Shown here: positions 13,531-25,898 of the stretch, piece by piece | Layout: each line of letters opens with the position of its first letter | Position numbering within the stretch: position 1 is the first letter of the stretch | From: Zeus faber | Lineage: Eukaryota; Chordata; Actinopteri; Zeiformes; Zeidae | Assembly: GCA_960531495.1 (NCBI GenBank) | Contig: OY482852.1 | Location: forward strand, 31,496,073 to 31,560,072 | Direction: 5' to 3' | DNA: 64,000 bases | Position numbers and translations under genes: made by a program | The notes under the pieces: model-generated | Databases searched by the model: none | Told to the model about the DNA's origin: nothing | The model's input: only the letters and a program-made list of their open reading frames with translations

Positions 13531-14460
13531 TGCCACTCTGCCACTGTGCCACAACAATGGAGCAACAGCAACATATTGCAGTCCTAGTTTTCATTATTAT
13601 GATTTGGTGTTCCAACCAAATAAGAACAGTGTCAACATCCGTTTTCAACCCACAATGCACTGTATTTTGGTTTGCTTCCTTTGTTAGGTTCTACATTAAG
13701 TCTGATTACGTTCTCACATGTAACGAACCAAACCGTGGTTCACTTGGAACCAGACTGAGTCCCGACTTTTCAGGAGGACCATGGTTCGATTGTTAAGTCC
13801 GCACCACGCTCTAATGCGTGTTCTCAACTCTCCACATGAACTGGAATACAGAGTAAATGCTACATGGTTCGATTTTTCAAGCTATGCTTGTATGCCATAC
13901 TACGACGTTTTGTTCCGTTTAACCTCAACTCTTTGGCCCAAGTGGCAAGTCAATGGTTAGTCATGTTTTGCAGTTCCACACAAAGGAGGAACAGTGACTT
14001 GCTATATTACTGTATCTTCTCCGCCCACTTCTCTGTGCTTGCTTTCTCGCTTGGTTCCTCTTCTTTGTACGTCTCTAATTGTAACACTCCCACCGCCCTT
14101 CCCAACAGGCTTTATGGGCCTGCTGGCTGGGGACTGGACAGTGGCAACAAGAGACTCATTACCAGATAAGCCCAATGGTGGAACCTCTCTGTTTGTTGTG
14201 ATGACACGGTGGAGTAAACAGCCCTCGAAACAGAAGGCAGGCTACTAAACATAACCAGTTTGGCTGTGCTGGTGTAGCCGTTGTAGTCGAGAAAAACAAG
14301 ATCACTTCCTACATTGCATTTCCGACTTCTTGTGGTGATGCAGATGGGCACCTTCACTGTTTTCATGACAATTACGACCTTCCCTTGTTATGTGTTCGAT
14401 TCCACGACCCGGCTGGTGTGAAAGCGCAAGCTACGTGAGTTTGGGTGCTCAGGTGGCACC
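13531..14460. other. Unassigned sequence, probably a decayed DNA element
   Basis: The phrase CATGGTTCGAT recurs at 13779 and 13863, and TGTTCGATTCC occurs near 14394. There is no transposase frame and no clear termini. Confidence 0.3.
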
Positions 14461-16187
<1,727 letters not shown>

Positions 16188-16311
16188 ACACTCTTTCTCT
16201 CGCTCTCACTCTCTCTTTCTCTCTTTCTCTCTGTCACTCCATGAGACGCTGCTCTTATTCCCCCAAGATAATGCACTGTACATCTTTCAAAGCCAGATAT
16301 GACTGTGGGTC

Positions 16312-16367
<56 letters not shown>

Positions 16368-16439
16368 CTCTCCGGGTGACACCGTTTGCACAACATGCCT
16401 TATTCCCCGATGGCCTCACTGCTAAAACACAAACCGCTT

Positions 16440-16470
<31 letters not shown>

Positions 16471-16590
16471 CACACACTCTGTCATTTGCACAGGTGCATA
16501 CAATGTTTACACTGCAACCCGAGTAACCATCTATACACGCTCATTCACACGCACACACACACACACACACACGCACGCACGCACACACTC
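16188..16590 (+). repeat. Cluster of (CT)n and (CA)n tracts
   Basis: CT-rich tracts at about 16188-16245, 16313-16363 and 16439-16470 and a CA/CGCA tract at 16546-16590, separated by short unique pieces. Confidence 0.9.
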
Positions 16591-17184
16591 CCCCACCTAT
16601 GATTTTGGTTCATAAACCGTGTGACATTCGCTCTAATGTAAAGACAAGATGACATACTATATGAAAATAATCCAAGTGTACTTTGTGTGATGTAGTTAGT
16701 GTTTTTAAGTGTAGCAGCTTTCCTCTTTGAATGCATAACACACAGTGGATGGTAAATGTCATCCAGCCAGCCAGCTTGATCACTTGTGAGTTTTCTTTGT
16801 GTGTGTTTGGTGACCATCAGACTAGAACTGTAGTATAACTAGGATCCCCATGTTGGGCATATATGTATCTCAATGATTTCATATACAGTATAGTCCAGTC
16901 AACTCTGACAGCCTTAACCAGAGGATTAGACAAGAGTTTTCTCGGGATTCCCACAGCTGCTGCAGTCACTTCCTCTGTTCTTGCTCAAGGTCAAAGCATG
17001 GGACTCCTGAGCTGACACCTTGCACACTTGCTTGCTGATGATGTGCAGCCCTGTTTGTACTACAAACTAGGGAAATGCCGAGCAGTGGCTCATAGCAACA
17101 AAGAACTTGGCAAGAACAATCCGCCGTGGGGACACTCAATAAGAATTGCATTCACACTGTTACAGTGACAGAACTAAGCTTGGC
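16591..17184. other. No gene recognised
   Basis: Non-coding sequence without recognised features. Confidence 0.5.
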
Positions 17185-17495
17185 ATGGTTGGAACAGTGG
17201 CTCAGTGGTTACAACTGTTGCTTCACAGCAAGAAGGTTCCGGGTTGGAAATCTGACTGGCGCGTTTCTACACGGAGTTCACATGGGTTTGGCCATTTTTC
17301 GTCCAACCCTAAAGACTTGAATGTCAGGGTTAGACACCCCTGCCCATGCCCTTGACCAAGGCACTGCCCCTGCAATTGGAGTTGTTCCCCTGTGGTGCCG
17401 TGCTATGGCTGTCCACTGCTCCTAAATAGTAATAGGATGGGTCAAATGCAGAGGTCTAATTTCCCCACGATGATCAATGAAGAGATTTTTCTTTA
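17185..17495 (+). mobile_element. tRNA-derived SINE, full-length-like, plus orientation
   Basis: It begins with a tRNA-like head: an A-box-like GTGGCTCAGTGGTTACAA, then CACAGCAAGAAGGTTCCGGG and a decayed B-box. The body phrase ACGGAGTTCACATGGGTTTGG follows, and the tail GGATGGGTCAAATGCAGAGG is shared, in reverse, with the copies at 13.2, 48.4 and 52.0 kb. It is non-autonomous and needs a LINE reverse transcriptase. Confidence 0.75.
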
Positions 17496-17655
17496 GAAGA
17501 AAGTGATAATTTGACCAGGGGGGAGGTTCACAACGTGAGAGGGGCTTGCACACATGAAACAACACACAAATTCACTGTACTTTCTGTGTGTGTGATGCGT
17601 ATGCGTATGTGATGTAAAAGAGTGGTTTATGTAATTCTTCAGAGACAACTTGCAG

Positions 17656-17658
<3 letters not shown>

Positions 17659-17721
<63 letters not shown>
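17659..17721 (+). repeat. (TG)n microsatellite
   Basis: 63-base TG tract. Confidence 0.95.
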
Positions 17722-17723
<2 letters not shown>

Positions 17724-18420
17724 TCTGGGAGGCTGACAACAGTAATGTCACAGTTCACAATGGACTTAACCAGTTGGCTTGCAGGGTCATTATGAGGTCT
17801 ATGATGCTATGCTGTATGGAAAGGATTACAGACCTTATGTGGCTGGCAGGCTACTTAGCACAACAAGCCGTTAGATATTAATAGCCAATGCTTGATGGAC
17901 GGATATCAGTTTCGCTTTCAATTTTGTCTCAGCTTTTTATATTTCTGATTTCTGCAAGAAAGATAGATAATAGCTAAGTGTTGGCGAGAATATACTGTAC
18001 TTTGTTTATAACTGGTTGCCATGATGTCTAAGGAGAACGCAGGACATGAAAGGAAGTTGGAGGGTTGCCTTTAATGCAGAAGTGAGACATGAAGAAAAAT
18101 TCAATTTTCTTTGAAACTTGGCTGTCATAGGCAATGTATGACTTTCTTCCTTGTGGTGAATGTTACCCTACGCTTCCAGAACCCCCCCCACACACACTCT
18201 TGGGGTGGGACCTAAGCAGGAATATCATTCAACATATTCAACCACGCACTGCAAATCTTAGCCCCAAACACCCCAGTTCCCAGCCAAATCGTGCCCGAGA
18301 ATTAATGGCTCCAAATAACCTCACCATGTGGTCGCCGGGGCTTCCACACCTAGCAGGCCCGGCTGGGGATGCAGGGGGTTAGGCCCCCCTTGGCCCTCAC
18401 TTCCCTCCCGCTGGCTGCAG

Positions 18421-18421
<1 letters not shown>
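17722..18421. other. No gene recognised
   Basis: Non-coding sequence, becoming more GC-rich after 18.3 kb. Confidence 0.45.
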
Positions 18422-18478
<57 letters not shown>

Positions 18479-18542
18479 CTGACCGCTGAATTCCATTTGG
18501 AGTTGAGACGGTGGTGGGGGGGCGGGGGGGGGGGGGGGTGTA
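18422..18542 (+). repeat. (GA)n tract followed by a G-rich run
   Basis: GA dinucleotides at 18422-18476, then a G-run-rich block around 18510-18542 that fits a G-quadruplex pattern. Confidence 0.9.
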
Positions 18543-18879
18543 TGTGTGGTGATGGGCCGGAGGGGGTTGTTCCTGCTCACCTCTCCAACCTTTCCTGGTT
18601 AACTTCCTCTTACTCTCCCTCTCGCCTCTCTTCTTCTCATTGTTTCCTCTTCCTGTCCTCCTGTCTCCTTCTCTTCTTCTTCTCTTCTCCTTTCTTCCTC
18701 TTCCTCTCCACAGCTCTCTCTCTTTCTCTCTCTCTCCCTGAGTGGATGGTGGGAGTGAGCACGCTGAGCTGCAGAATTGTTTAGCGTTAGTGAGATCTTT
18801 TTCGAACTTTCTCTTATATTTTCTTTATACTTTTGTTTTTGTTGCTCTTCCTTGTTGCTGTTGTTCGTGATTAGTGTTA
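18543..18879 (+). other. Pyrimidine-rich spacer before a LINE
   Basis: TTCTCCTCT-rich sequence near 18600-18740, then T-rich sequence. No gene. Confidence 0.4.
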
Positions 18880-18897
18880 TGGTTAAGGTTGTTTGTC

Positions 18898-20564
18898 ATG
18901 GCCGTGGTGGTGACTGGCGACCTTAACAGGGCGAACCTTAAAAAAGTTCTGCCAAATTTCGACCAACACATCACGTGTGCCACAAGGGGAGATAGAACTT
19001 TGGACCATTGCTACACACCTTACAAGAACGGATACAAAACCGTCTCGCTCCCTGCTTTCGGGAAATCAGATCACGCCACGATTTCTCTGGTCCCTGTTTA
19101 CAGGCCTCTGAACGCACGAGCTGGTGGTGATGAGGAAAATGAAGCGGTGGACGGACCAATCAGAGGCTGCGCTTCAGGATGCTCTGACTGACATCGACTG
19201 GGACATGTGCCAATCAAGTTTAAGTGACTTCAGCGAGTTTACGGACGTAGCGGTGAGCATCGTGGCTACGTTAGCAGACATTATCTTTCCCACTGTGAAA
19301 GTTTGGATATTTCTAAACCAGAAGCCGCGGGTTGATAAATCCATCCGCTGCGCTCTGAATGCTCGCAAGGCGGCTTACAATGACGGTCTTGTATCCGGAA
19401 ATATGGACAATTACAAAGCGACGTCATACAATCTGCGGAGGGCGGTGAAGGACGCTAAACGGACGTACATAGAGACTGTGGAGCTACAGATGGAGCAACG
19501 GGACACCAGACGCTTGTGGCAGGGGCTGCAGACTATAACAAACTATAAGAGCAGCCCCTCCCCAGCCATGAGTGTGGACGCTTCCCTGGCTAATGAACTG
19601 AACTTCTTTTATGCGCGGTTTGGGTCAGGCAACAGCATTGTTAGCTCGCCGGCTAATTGGAGTTACACCGCTGGGGATGAGCGCGCACTCTCAGTGTCTG
19701 AGCATGACAGAAGGAAGGCTCTGATGCGTGTGAACAACAGGAAAGCTGCGGGCCTAGAAGGCATATCTGGGCGAGTACTGAAGACCTGTGTTAACCAGCT
19801 AGACCCAGTGCTCACTACAATATTCAACATCTCCCTGGCTGAATCAGTGGTCCCGTCCTGCTTCAAGAGGTCCACCGTCGTCCCGGTCCCGAAGATCGCC
19901 TCTCCTGCCTGCCTGAATGACTATCATACGGTGGCCCTCACCTTGGTGGTCATGAAGTGTTTCGAGAGGCTGATTAAGGATTATATCTGCGCCTCCCTCC
20001 CCCGCACCTTGGACCCTGTTGCAGTTTGCATACCAGCAGACCAGATCCACGGATGATGCGGTTTCCCAGGTACTGCACACCACGCTCACGCACCTGAATG
20101 GCCGGAAGGGGGCCTATGTGAGATTGCTGTTCATTGATTATAGTTCAGCTTTCAATACCATAGTCCCCACCAGACAGGCTATCATCAAGTTTGTTGACGA
20201 CACCGTTGTCGTGGGCCTGATCACCGACGGCGATGAGAAGGCCTCCTGCGAGGAGGTGACTGACCTGTCACTCTGGTGCCAGGACAACAGCCCCTACCTG
20301 AATGTCAGCAAAACTAAGGAGCTGATTGTGGACTTTAGGCGTGGATTACAATCAAGGACGCACACGCCCTTGGTGATTAATGGGACTTCTGTTGACAGGG
20401 TAAGCAGCTTCAAGTACCTGGGACATCACAGAGGATTTAACATGGACTTCACAAACAAACACTCTGGTGAGAAAAGCGAGGCAGCATCTTTGCCACCTCA
20501 GGCAGCTGAGGAAATTCCGGGTCTCGGTGAGGATCCTCAAGTCCTTCTACTGTGGAGCAGTTGA
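18898..20564 (+). pseudogene. LINE endonuclease-reverse transcriptase (ORF2) remnant
   Basis: The frame starting at 18874 holds the endonuclease C-terminus (GDLNRANLKKVLPNF, KSDHATISLVP). The frame 19124-20056 holds the linker and reverse transcriptase N-terminal region (NNRKAAGLEGISGRVLK, FKRSTVVPVPK). The frame 20019-20564 holds the palm region with [15 protein letters not shown] and the catalytic FVDDT (usually FADD). A segment between [12 protein letters not shown] and KFVDDT is missing compared with complete relatives. At least two frame changes (near 19.12 and 20.03 kb) make it non-functional. Confidence 0.85.
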
Positions 20565-20715
20565 GAGCATCCTAACAGGCAACATCACTGCCTGGTTTGG
20601 GAACTGTATGGTCAGGACAGGTAGGCCCTGCAGAGGGTGGTGTGTTCAGCTGAACATACCACTGGAACTACCCAACCCTCCCTGCAAAACTTTTACACCA
20701 GGAGGAGGAGAAGCA

Positions 20716-21054
20716 TGTCAGGGTTTGCCCGGGTCCTACCGGCATCGGCCACTAGGTGCCGCCAGTACTGCCTTTTCAAGGTTGCTCTGCTTCACCTAGT
20801 TCTGTTCCTGATTACCCTGCCTCATTAGGTTATATGTTTCACCTGTGTCTCGTTTGGTCGTCCCTATTTAGACCCTGTCGTTTGTGTCCTCAGGCGCTCA
20901 GTCTTGAGTTTGTCTAACCTCATGACAACGCTCTTGTTCCAAACTCCCGAGACTTCTTATTTGTTTTTGCCCAGTTTTTTTGTACTTGTTTTGAGTAAAC
21001 CTCTATTTTTGCCTTGTTCTCTGCACCTGGGTTCACTCAGCATACCTCCTAACA
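20716..21054 (+). repeat. 5' LTR of gypsy element 1
   Basis: Starts TGTCAGGG and ends CTAACA. It carries a TATA-like TATTTA at 20865-20870 and, about 30 bases on, GCTCAGTCTTG (20896-20906), the likely transcript start. Compared with the other two copies it lacks a 14-base piece (CACCTCGCCTCTGC region) before CTTGTTCTCTGC. Confidence 0.88.
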
Positions 21055-21081
21055 TCAAGACTGAGCCACTACATGGACCCA

Positions 21082-21408
21082 GCATCGGCCACTAGATGCC
21101 GCCAGTACTGCCTTTTCAAGGTTGCTCTGCTTCACCTATTTCTGTTCCTGATTACCCTGCCTCATTAGGTTATATGTCTCACCTGTGTCTCGTTTGGTCG
21201 TCCCTATTTAGACCCTGTCGTTTGTGTCCTCAGGCGCTCAGTTTTGAGTTTGTCTAACCTCATGACAACGCTCTTGTTCCAAACTCCCGAGACTTCTTAT
21301 TTGTTTTTGCCCAGTTTTTTTGTACTTGTTTTGAGTAAACCTCTATTTTTGCCACCTCGCCTCTGCCTTGTTCTCTGCACCTGGGTTCACTCAGCATACC
21401 GCCTAACA
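21082..21408 (+). repeat. Tandem second LTR copy, missing its first 26 bases
   Basis: It starts in mid-LTR at GCATCGGCCACTAG, directly after the first copy's leader, and ends CTAACA. The junction shares a short GCA homology. It contains GCTCAGTTTTG at the transcript-start position, one base different from the other copies. Confidence 0.88.
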
Positions 21409-21409
21409 A

Positions 21410-21420
21410 CAAGACTGAGC
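21410..21420 (+). promoter_or_regulatory. Primer-binding site of gypsy 1, complementary to its own RNA 5' end
   Basis: CAAGACTGAGC, one base after the LTR end, is the exact reverse complement of GCTCAGTCTTG in the LTR (20896-20906 and 24953-24963). The same site lies after the first LTR at 21056-21066. It is not an obvious tRNA 3'-end complement. Confidence 0.7.
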
Positions 21421-21426
21421 CACTAC

Positions 21427-22400
21427 ATGGACCCAGCAGAGAGTCAGCCTCCAGAGGTGGAAAGCCTGCGGGTGGCCTTGACGAACCAGGGGACTGCGAT
21501 TGGCCGTCATGAGCGGGTTCTCCAACAGGTCCTGGACAACCTGCAGTCGCTCGCCCAGGCCGTCCAGCAGAGCCAGGCACAGGCTCCACCTATGGCCCCT
21601 GCGCCAGCGCTGCCTCCCATGGACCCGCGTCCTCCAGATCACCGCGAACCACGACTGCTGGCGCCAGAGAGGTACGACGGTAACCCAGGAGGTTGTCGTG
21701 GTTTTTTGACACAATGCTCCCTGGCTTTCGAGCTCCAGCCTTCACAGTTCCCCACCCAGCGCTCACAGGTGGCATACGTGGTCACGCTTCTCACAGGCAA
21801 AGCACTCTCCTGGGCCACAGCCATCTGGAATCAGCAAACCCCGGCCTGCTCCAGCTACCAGGCTTTTGCCGGGGAGATGCGCCGAGTGTTTGACCACTCA
21901 GTCAGTGGGCGGGAGGCGTCGACACGGCTACTCCGGCTCCGCCAGGGGGTACAGAGCGTAGCAGACTACGCCATTGCATTCCGCACCCTCGCAGTGGCGT
22001 CTGGATGGAACAGCGAGGCACTCATCGCGCTCATTCCAGGAGGGTCTCAATGAGGGTTTCAAGGACGAGCTGGCATCCTGGGAGGCGCAGGAGGACTTGG
22101 ACACGCTCATCGAAACAGCGATTCTGGTGGACAACCGCCTCCGGGAGAGACAAGGGGAACGCCTTTTTCCCGCTTCACCAATACCAGCGCGCAGAGCAGC
22201 TCTGGGGACGAGGCCTCCCGAGCATCTCCGGGCTGTCCCGAGCCCGCCTCCAGCCTTGATGGAGGAGTCGATGCAAGTAGGCAGCACACGGCTCTCTCGT
22301 TCCGAACGTGACCGGCGGATGAGGGAGCGCTGCTGCTTGTACTGTGGGATCCCGGGCATTTCCGTTCTTCCTGTCCTGAGCTCTCGGGAAAAGCCAACTC
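21427..22400 (+). pseudogene. gypsy 1 gag
   Basis: It starts MDPAESQPPEVESLR at 21427 and stays open to 22053. The capsid-like part includes RYDGNPGGCRGFLTQCSLAF and the region to YAIAFRTLA. Continuation (EGLNEGFKDELASWE) is in another frame from about 22034, so there is a frameshift near there. The zinc knuckle begins CLYCG at about 22335 but a one-base loss near 22355 throws its second half out of frame. The protein would assemble the particle and bind RNA. Non-functional as it stands. Confidence 0.85.
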
Positions 22401-22512
22401 TCGTCCAGGGTAGGGAGAACTGTGACGAACCTTCTCTCCCGAGCTCGAGGCGACCGGGGTCCTGCTGGCTGCCTCCCTCGCCTGGGGAGATCAACATCAC
22501 TCCTTCCAAGCT

Positions 22513-22698
22513 ATGGTGGATTCCGGCGCTGCAGGTAGCTTCCTGGATGTAGGGCTAGCAAAAGCCCTAATGCTCCCTCTGGCACCTCTAGAGCATCCTC
22601 TCACGGTGACAGCCCTGGATGGAAGACCACTGGGTTCCGGTAGCGTGTGCCATCTCACCGTCCCCCTTTGGCTGTCACTGGAGGGAAAACATTCGTAG
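22513..22698 (+). pseudogene. gypsy 1 aspartic protease fragment
   Basis: Contains the catalytic DSG motif (VDSGAAGSFLD) at its start and the PLTVTALDGRPLG segment typical of fish gypsy proteases. The frame closes at 22698 before the expected flap and C-terminal part; the sequence continues after a frame change toward the reverse transcriptase. Confidence 0.8.
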
Positions 22699-22986
22699 GT
22701 AATCCAGCTCCACCACATCCACTCTCCTGAATTTCCACTGGTCCTGGGCTACCCATGGCTGGCCCGTCACAACCCACATCTGGACTGGGCCTCCGGGCGT
22801 CTCACCGAATGGGGTCCTGCCTGCCACACCACCTGTCTTCGTTCTAGTACGTCTTCTCACTCTCTCGAGTCTCAGGTCCGTGTCCAAGCTCGGGCTCCTT
22901 CCCAAGCCCCAGCCCACTCCGGAGTTCCTGTCCGTGTCCTGGCTCCAGTCCGTATTCAAGGTCCCATCCATCCCGAGTTTTCACGA

Positions 22987-23592
22987 GTGCACCACGAGTA
23001 TGCCGATCTGAGGGAGGTCTTCAGCAAGAGATGGGCCACCACGCTTCCGCCCCATCGGTCCTATGACTGCGCCATCGACCTTCTGCCTGGCACCTGCCCT
23101 CCTCGAGGACGTCTCTTCTCTCTCTCTGCCCCTGAGACTACAGCCATGGAGGAGTACATCCGGGAGGCGCTCACCTCAGGTTTCATCCGCCCTTCTACCT
23201 CCCCGGCGGGCGCAGGTTTTTTCTTCGTGGGTAAGAAGGATCGTGGCCTGCGTCCCTGCATTGATTACCGTGGTCTGAACAAGATCACGGTCAAGAATTG
23301 CTACCCCCTTCCTCTCATGTCCACATCTTTCGAGCAACTGCAAGGCGCCACCATCTTCACCAAACTCGATCTTCGAAACGCATACAATCTTGTCCGTGTC
23401 CGCCAGGGGGATGAGTGGAAGACCGCCTTCAACACACCTACCGGCCATTATGAATACCTGGTCATGCCTTTTGGATTGGCCAATGCTCCCGCTGTCTTCC
23501 AGGCCTTTGTAAACGACGTCCTCCGTGAGTTTCTCAACCGCTCCGTGTTCGTCTACATCGATGACATCCTCATCCTCACATACAGCAAGTGA
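22987..23592 (+). pseudogene. gypsy 1 reverse transcriptase
   Basis: About 200 codons, with [22 protein letters not shown] and the catalytic YIDDIL near the end, so fingers and palm are present. The frame stops at 23592, just after the palm. The thumb part ([19 protein letters not shown]) is in another frame at 23589-23740. Compared with functional relatives, the break disrupts an otherwise well-preserved enzyme, which suggests a fairly recent death. Confidence 0.88.
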
Positions 23593-23761
23593 GACAGGTC
23601 CTTCACCGCCTGCTCGCCAATGGCCTCTATGTGAAACTGGAAAAGAGTGAGTTCCACGCCACCACCGTTCAGTTCCTGGGGTTTGTCATCACCGAGGGTC
23701 ACGTCCAGATGGATCCTGCCAAGACCGAAGCCTTCCGGGACTGGCCACCTCGGTCAAACAG

Positions 23762-24868
23762 GTGCAGCGCTTCCTCGGGTTTGCCAATTTTTACAGGCGA
23801 TTTATTCGGGGTTTTAGCACTGTGGCGGCTCCCCTCACCAACCTCACTAGGACATCCACAGCCCGCTTCGCCTGGACTGCGGAGGCTGAGGGGGCGTTCA
23901 GGGCTCTCAAGACTCGGTTCACCGCTGCCCCTGTCCTGGCCACACCAGAGCCTACCCTACCCTTCGTGGTGGAAGTGGATGCTTCCGATGTGGGAGTGGG
24001 GGCCGTTTTGTCCCAAAGGACTCACGACAAGAAGCTCCATCCATGTGCTTTCTTCTCCCGTCGCCTCACCCCAGCGGAACGGAACTATGACATAGGGAAC
24101 CGGGAGCTACTGGCAGTCAAACTGGCATTGGAGGAGTGGCGGCACTGGCTGGAGGGGGCCCAACACCCATTTGTCGTCTGGACCGACCACAAGAACCTGA
24201 CATACATTCAGGACGCCAAACTCCCCGAGCCCATTCTCCAGAGCTCCCGCATCTTGGCTCCGGTCCGCTGGGGAATCGAGACGCAGGTCCGGCAGGCCCA
24301 AAGGAGGGAGGCGGATCCCGGCAACGGGCCCCAGGGTCACCTGTTTGTCCCGAAGGCTGTCCGATCCCAAGTCCTGCAATGGGGGCATTCATCCCGCCTC
24401 ACTGGCCACCCGGGGATCTCCAGGCGTTTCTGGTGGCCTACCATGGAGCAGGACGTCCGGTCCTTCGTCGCTGCCTGCACCATCTGCACCCAGAACAAGA
24501 ACCCCCGGTCACGTCCCATGGGGCTGCTGCATCCCCTTCCCATCCCCAGTCGGCCCTGGTCACACCTCTCAGTGGACTTCATCACCGGCCTTCCACCGTC
24601 TCGGGGCCACACCCTCATCTTCGTCGTTGTGGACGGGTCTCCAAGGCCTGCCGTTTTATTCCTCTGCCCAAGCTCCCCTCAGCTCTGGAAACTGCTGAGC
24701 TCATGGGGCAGCACGTTTTCAGGATGTTCGGCCTGCCCCTGGACGTGGTGTCAGACCGCGGTCCGCAGTTTGCATCCCGGTTCTGGAAAGTGTTCCACCA
24801 GCTCCTCGGCGCCTCCGTCAGCCTGTCCTCCGGTTTTCCACCCTCAATCCAATGGCCAGACGGCCTGA
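23762..24868 (+). pseudogene. gypsy 1 RNase H and integrase
   Basis: RNase H starts with the [12 protein letters not shown] connection and includes [16 protein letters not shown] and the [18 protein letters not shown] helix. A deletion between YIQDAKLPE and the integrase removes the end of RNase H and the linker. The integrase zinc finger ([12 protein letters not shown] ... CTICTQNK) and first catalytic Asp ([10 protein letters not shown]) follow. The frame then shifts near 24640, and the C-terminus with any chromodomain is deleted where integrase sequence runs into the 3' LTR at about 24864. Confidence 0.85.
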
Positions 24869-25125
24869 TTACCCTGCCTCATTAGGTGATATGTTTCACC
24901 TGTGTCTCGTTTGGTCGTCCCTATTTAGACCCTGTCGTTTGTGTCCTCGGGCGCTCAGTCTTGAGTTTGTCTAACCTCATGACAACGCTCTTGTTCCAGG
25001 CTCCCGAGACGTCTTATTTGTTTTTGCCCAGTTTTTTTGTACTTGTTTTGAGTAAACCTCTATTTTTGCCACCTCGCCTCTGCCTTGTTCTCTGCACCTG
25101 GGTTCACTCAGCATACCTCCTAACA
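24864..25125 (+). repeat. 3' LTR of gypsy 1, 5'-truncated
   Basis: It starts at CCTGATTACCCTGCC, equivalent to position 20807 of the 5' LTR, and ends CTAACA followed by the AAGCA duplication. It retains TATTTA (24922-24927) and GCTCAGTCTTG (24953-24963). Confidence 0.9.
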
Positions 25126-25130
25126 AAGCA

Positions 25131-25583
25131 GAGCCTGCAGGATCCTCATCAACCCAACAAGGACTGTTCCAGCTGCTGCGGTCAGGCAAGCGCCTCCGCA
25201 GTCACACAGCGAGGACAGAGAGACTGAGACGGAGTTTCTTCCTGCAAGTCATAAGAACTGTCAATGCTGACCTCACCAGGGATCCTCACTGTACCGCATA
25301 CTGTGTCATTGTTCTGGATTGTTTGGTGTCACCATATTGCTGCGCTGTACTGTGCTGTATATCTCACAAACACTACCTCACTTCATTCACATGCCACTTT
25401 AATGCACATATCTGTATATGTGTCCCATATACATAACTTTATCCCATATACATAAGCCTATTCCCTTTATTCTATTTTGTACACCCACCCTGCATTACCT
25501 TTGAGTTCTTATTTTATTCTATCGTATTCGACTTATTGCATTACGTTTTAGGAATCGGTTAGTTAGTCAAGTAGGTAGGCAGC
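25131..25583 (+). mobile_element. 3' half of the split LINE
   Basis: Resumes exactly after the AAGCA duplication with the end of ORF2 (the wording corresponding to GKRLRSHTARTERLR), then the 3'UTR (ACTGTACCGCATACTGTG...). Its continuation after the SINE runs to about 25895. Confidence 0.8.
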
Positions 25584-25780
25584 TATTACATTACATTTAG
25601 CAGGCGCTTTTATCCAAAGCAACTTACAATTGTTCAAACACCGACGGACGCAGCCATCAGGAGCAATAAGGGGTTAAGTGTCTTGCTCAAGGACCCTACA
25701 GCATGCTAGCAGGAGGAGCCTTGGATCGAACCAGCAACCTTTAGATCACTAGTTCTACCGGTTGAGCTACCATCCCCTAT
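25584..25780 (-). mobile_element. tRNA-derived SINE with an L2-type 3' tail
   Basis: Read on the minus strand it begins with a tRNA-like head: A box TAGCTCAACCGGTAGAAC and B box GGTTCGATCC. A body with CTTGAGCAAGACACTTAACC follows, and it ends with TTTGGATAAAAGCGCCTGC plus TAAATGTAATG. I recall that tail from L2-clade LINEs and V-SINE-like elements. AGCTATT occurs at both flanks (25581-25587 and 25785-25791) as a possible target duplication. It sits in the LINE 3'UTR. Confidence 0.85.
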
Positions 25781-25898
25781 TATAGCTATTGTGTTCAATC
25801 CTGACATTATTGTGTGCTATTGTGTGCACTGACATTTCACTGCATATATGTATGAAAGTATGTATATGTATGTGACGAATAAACCTCTTGAATCTTGA

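Larger units (their letters stand above)
20716..25125 (+). mobile_element. Ty3/gypsy chromovirus-type LTR retrotransposon inside the LINE
   Basis: Bounded by TG...CA termini (TGTCAGGG ... CTAACA) and a perfect 5-bp target duplication AAGCA (20711-20715 and 25126-25130). Order is LTR, leader, a second partial LTR and leader, gag, protease, reverse transcriptase, RNase H, integrase, LTR. The 3' LTR has lost about 90 bases of its 5' part together with the integrase C-terminus. The primer site is complementary to the predicted RNA 5' end, which points to the self-priming Tf1/sushi group. Confidence 0.93.
18880..25895 (+). mobile_element. Rex/L2-like LINE, 5'-truncated and split by two later insertions
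   Basis: The non-LTR retrotransposon starts inside the endonuclease domain (typical 5' truncation), continues through reverse transcriptase, is interrupted at 20716-25125 by an LTR element, resumes with the C-terminal region at 25131 (GAGCCTGCAGGATCCTCATC), and ends with a 3'UTR whose last bases are CCTCTTGAATCTTGAAT. A SINE lies within the 3'UTR. The two LINE halves join in a sensible order across the LTR element. The clade is my recognition of the reverse transcriptase wording ([26 protein letters not shown]); exact family naming needs a database. Confidence 0.85.

Noticed and set aside
18497-18784. Leu/Ser-rich frame with membrane-like stretches
   Set aside because: Translation of a polypyrimidine tract.
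25584-25780. Functional tRNA gene on the minus strand
   Set aside because: A and B boxes are present, but the sequence continues into a SINE body and L2-type tail and does not fold as a tRNA.
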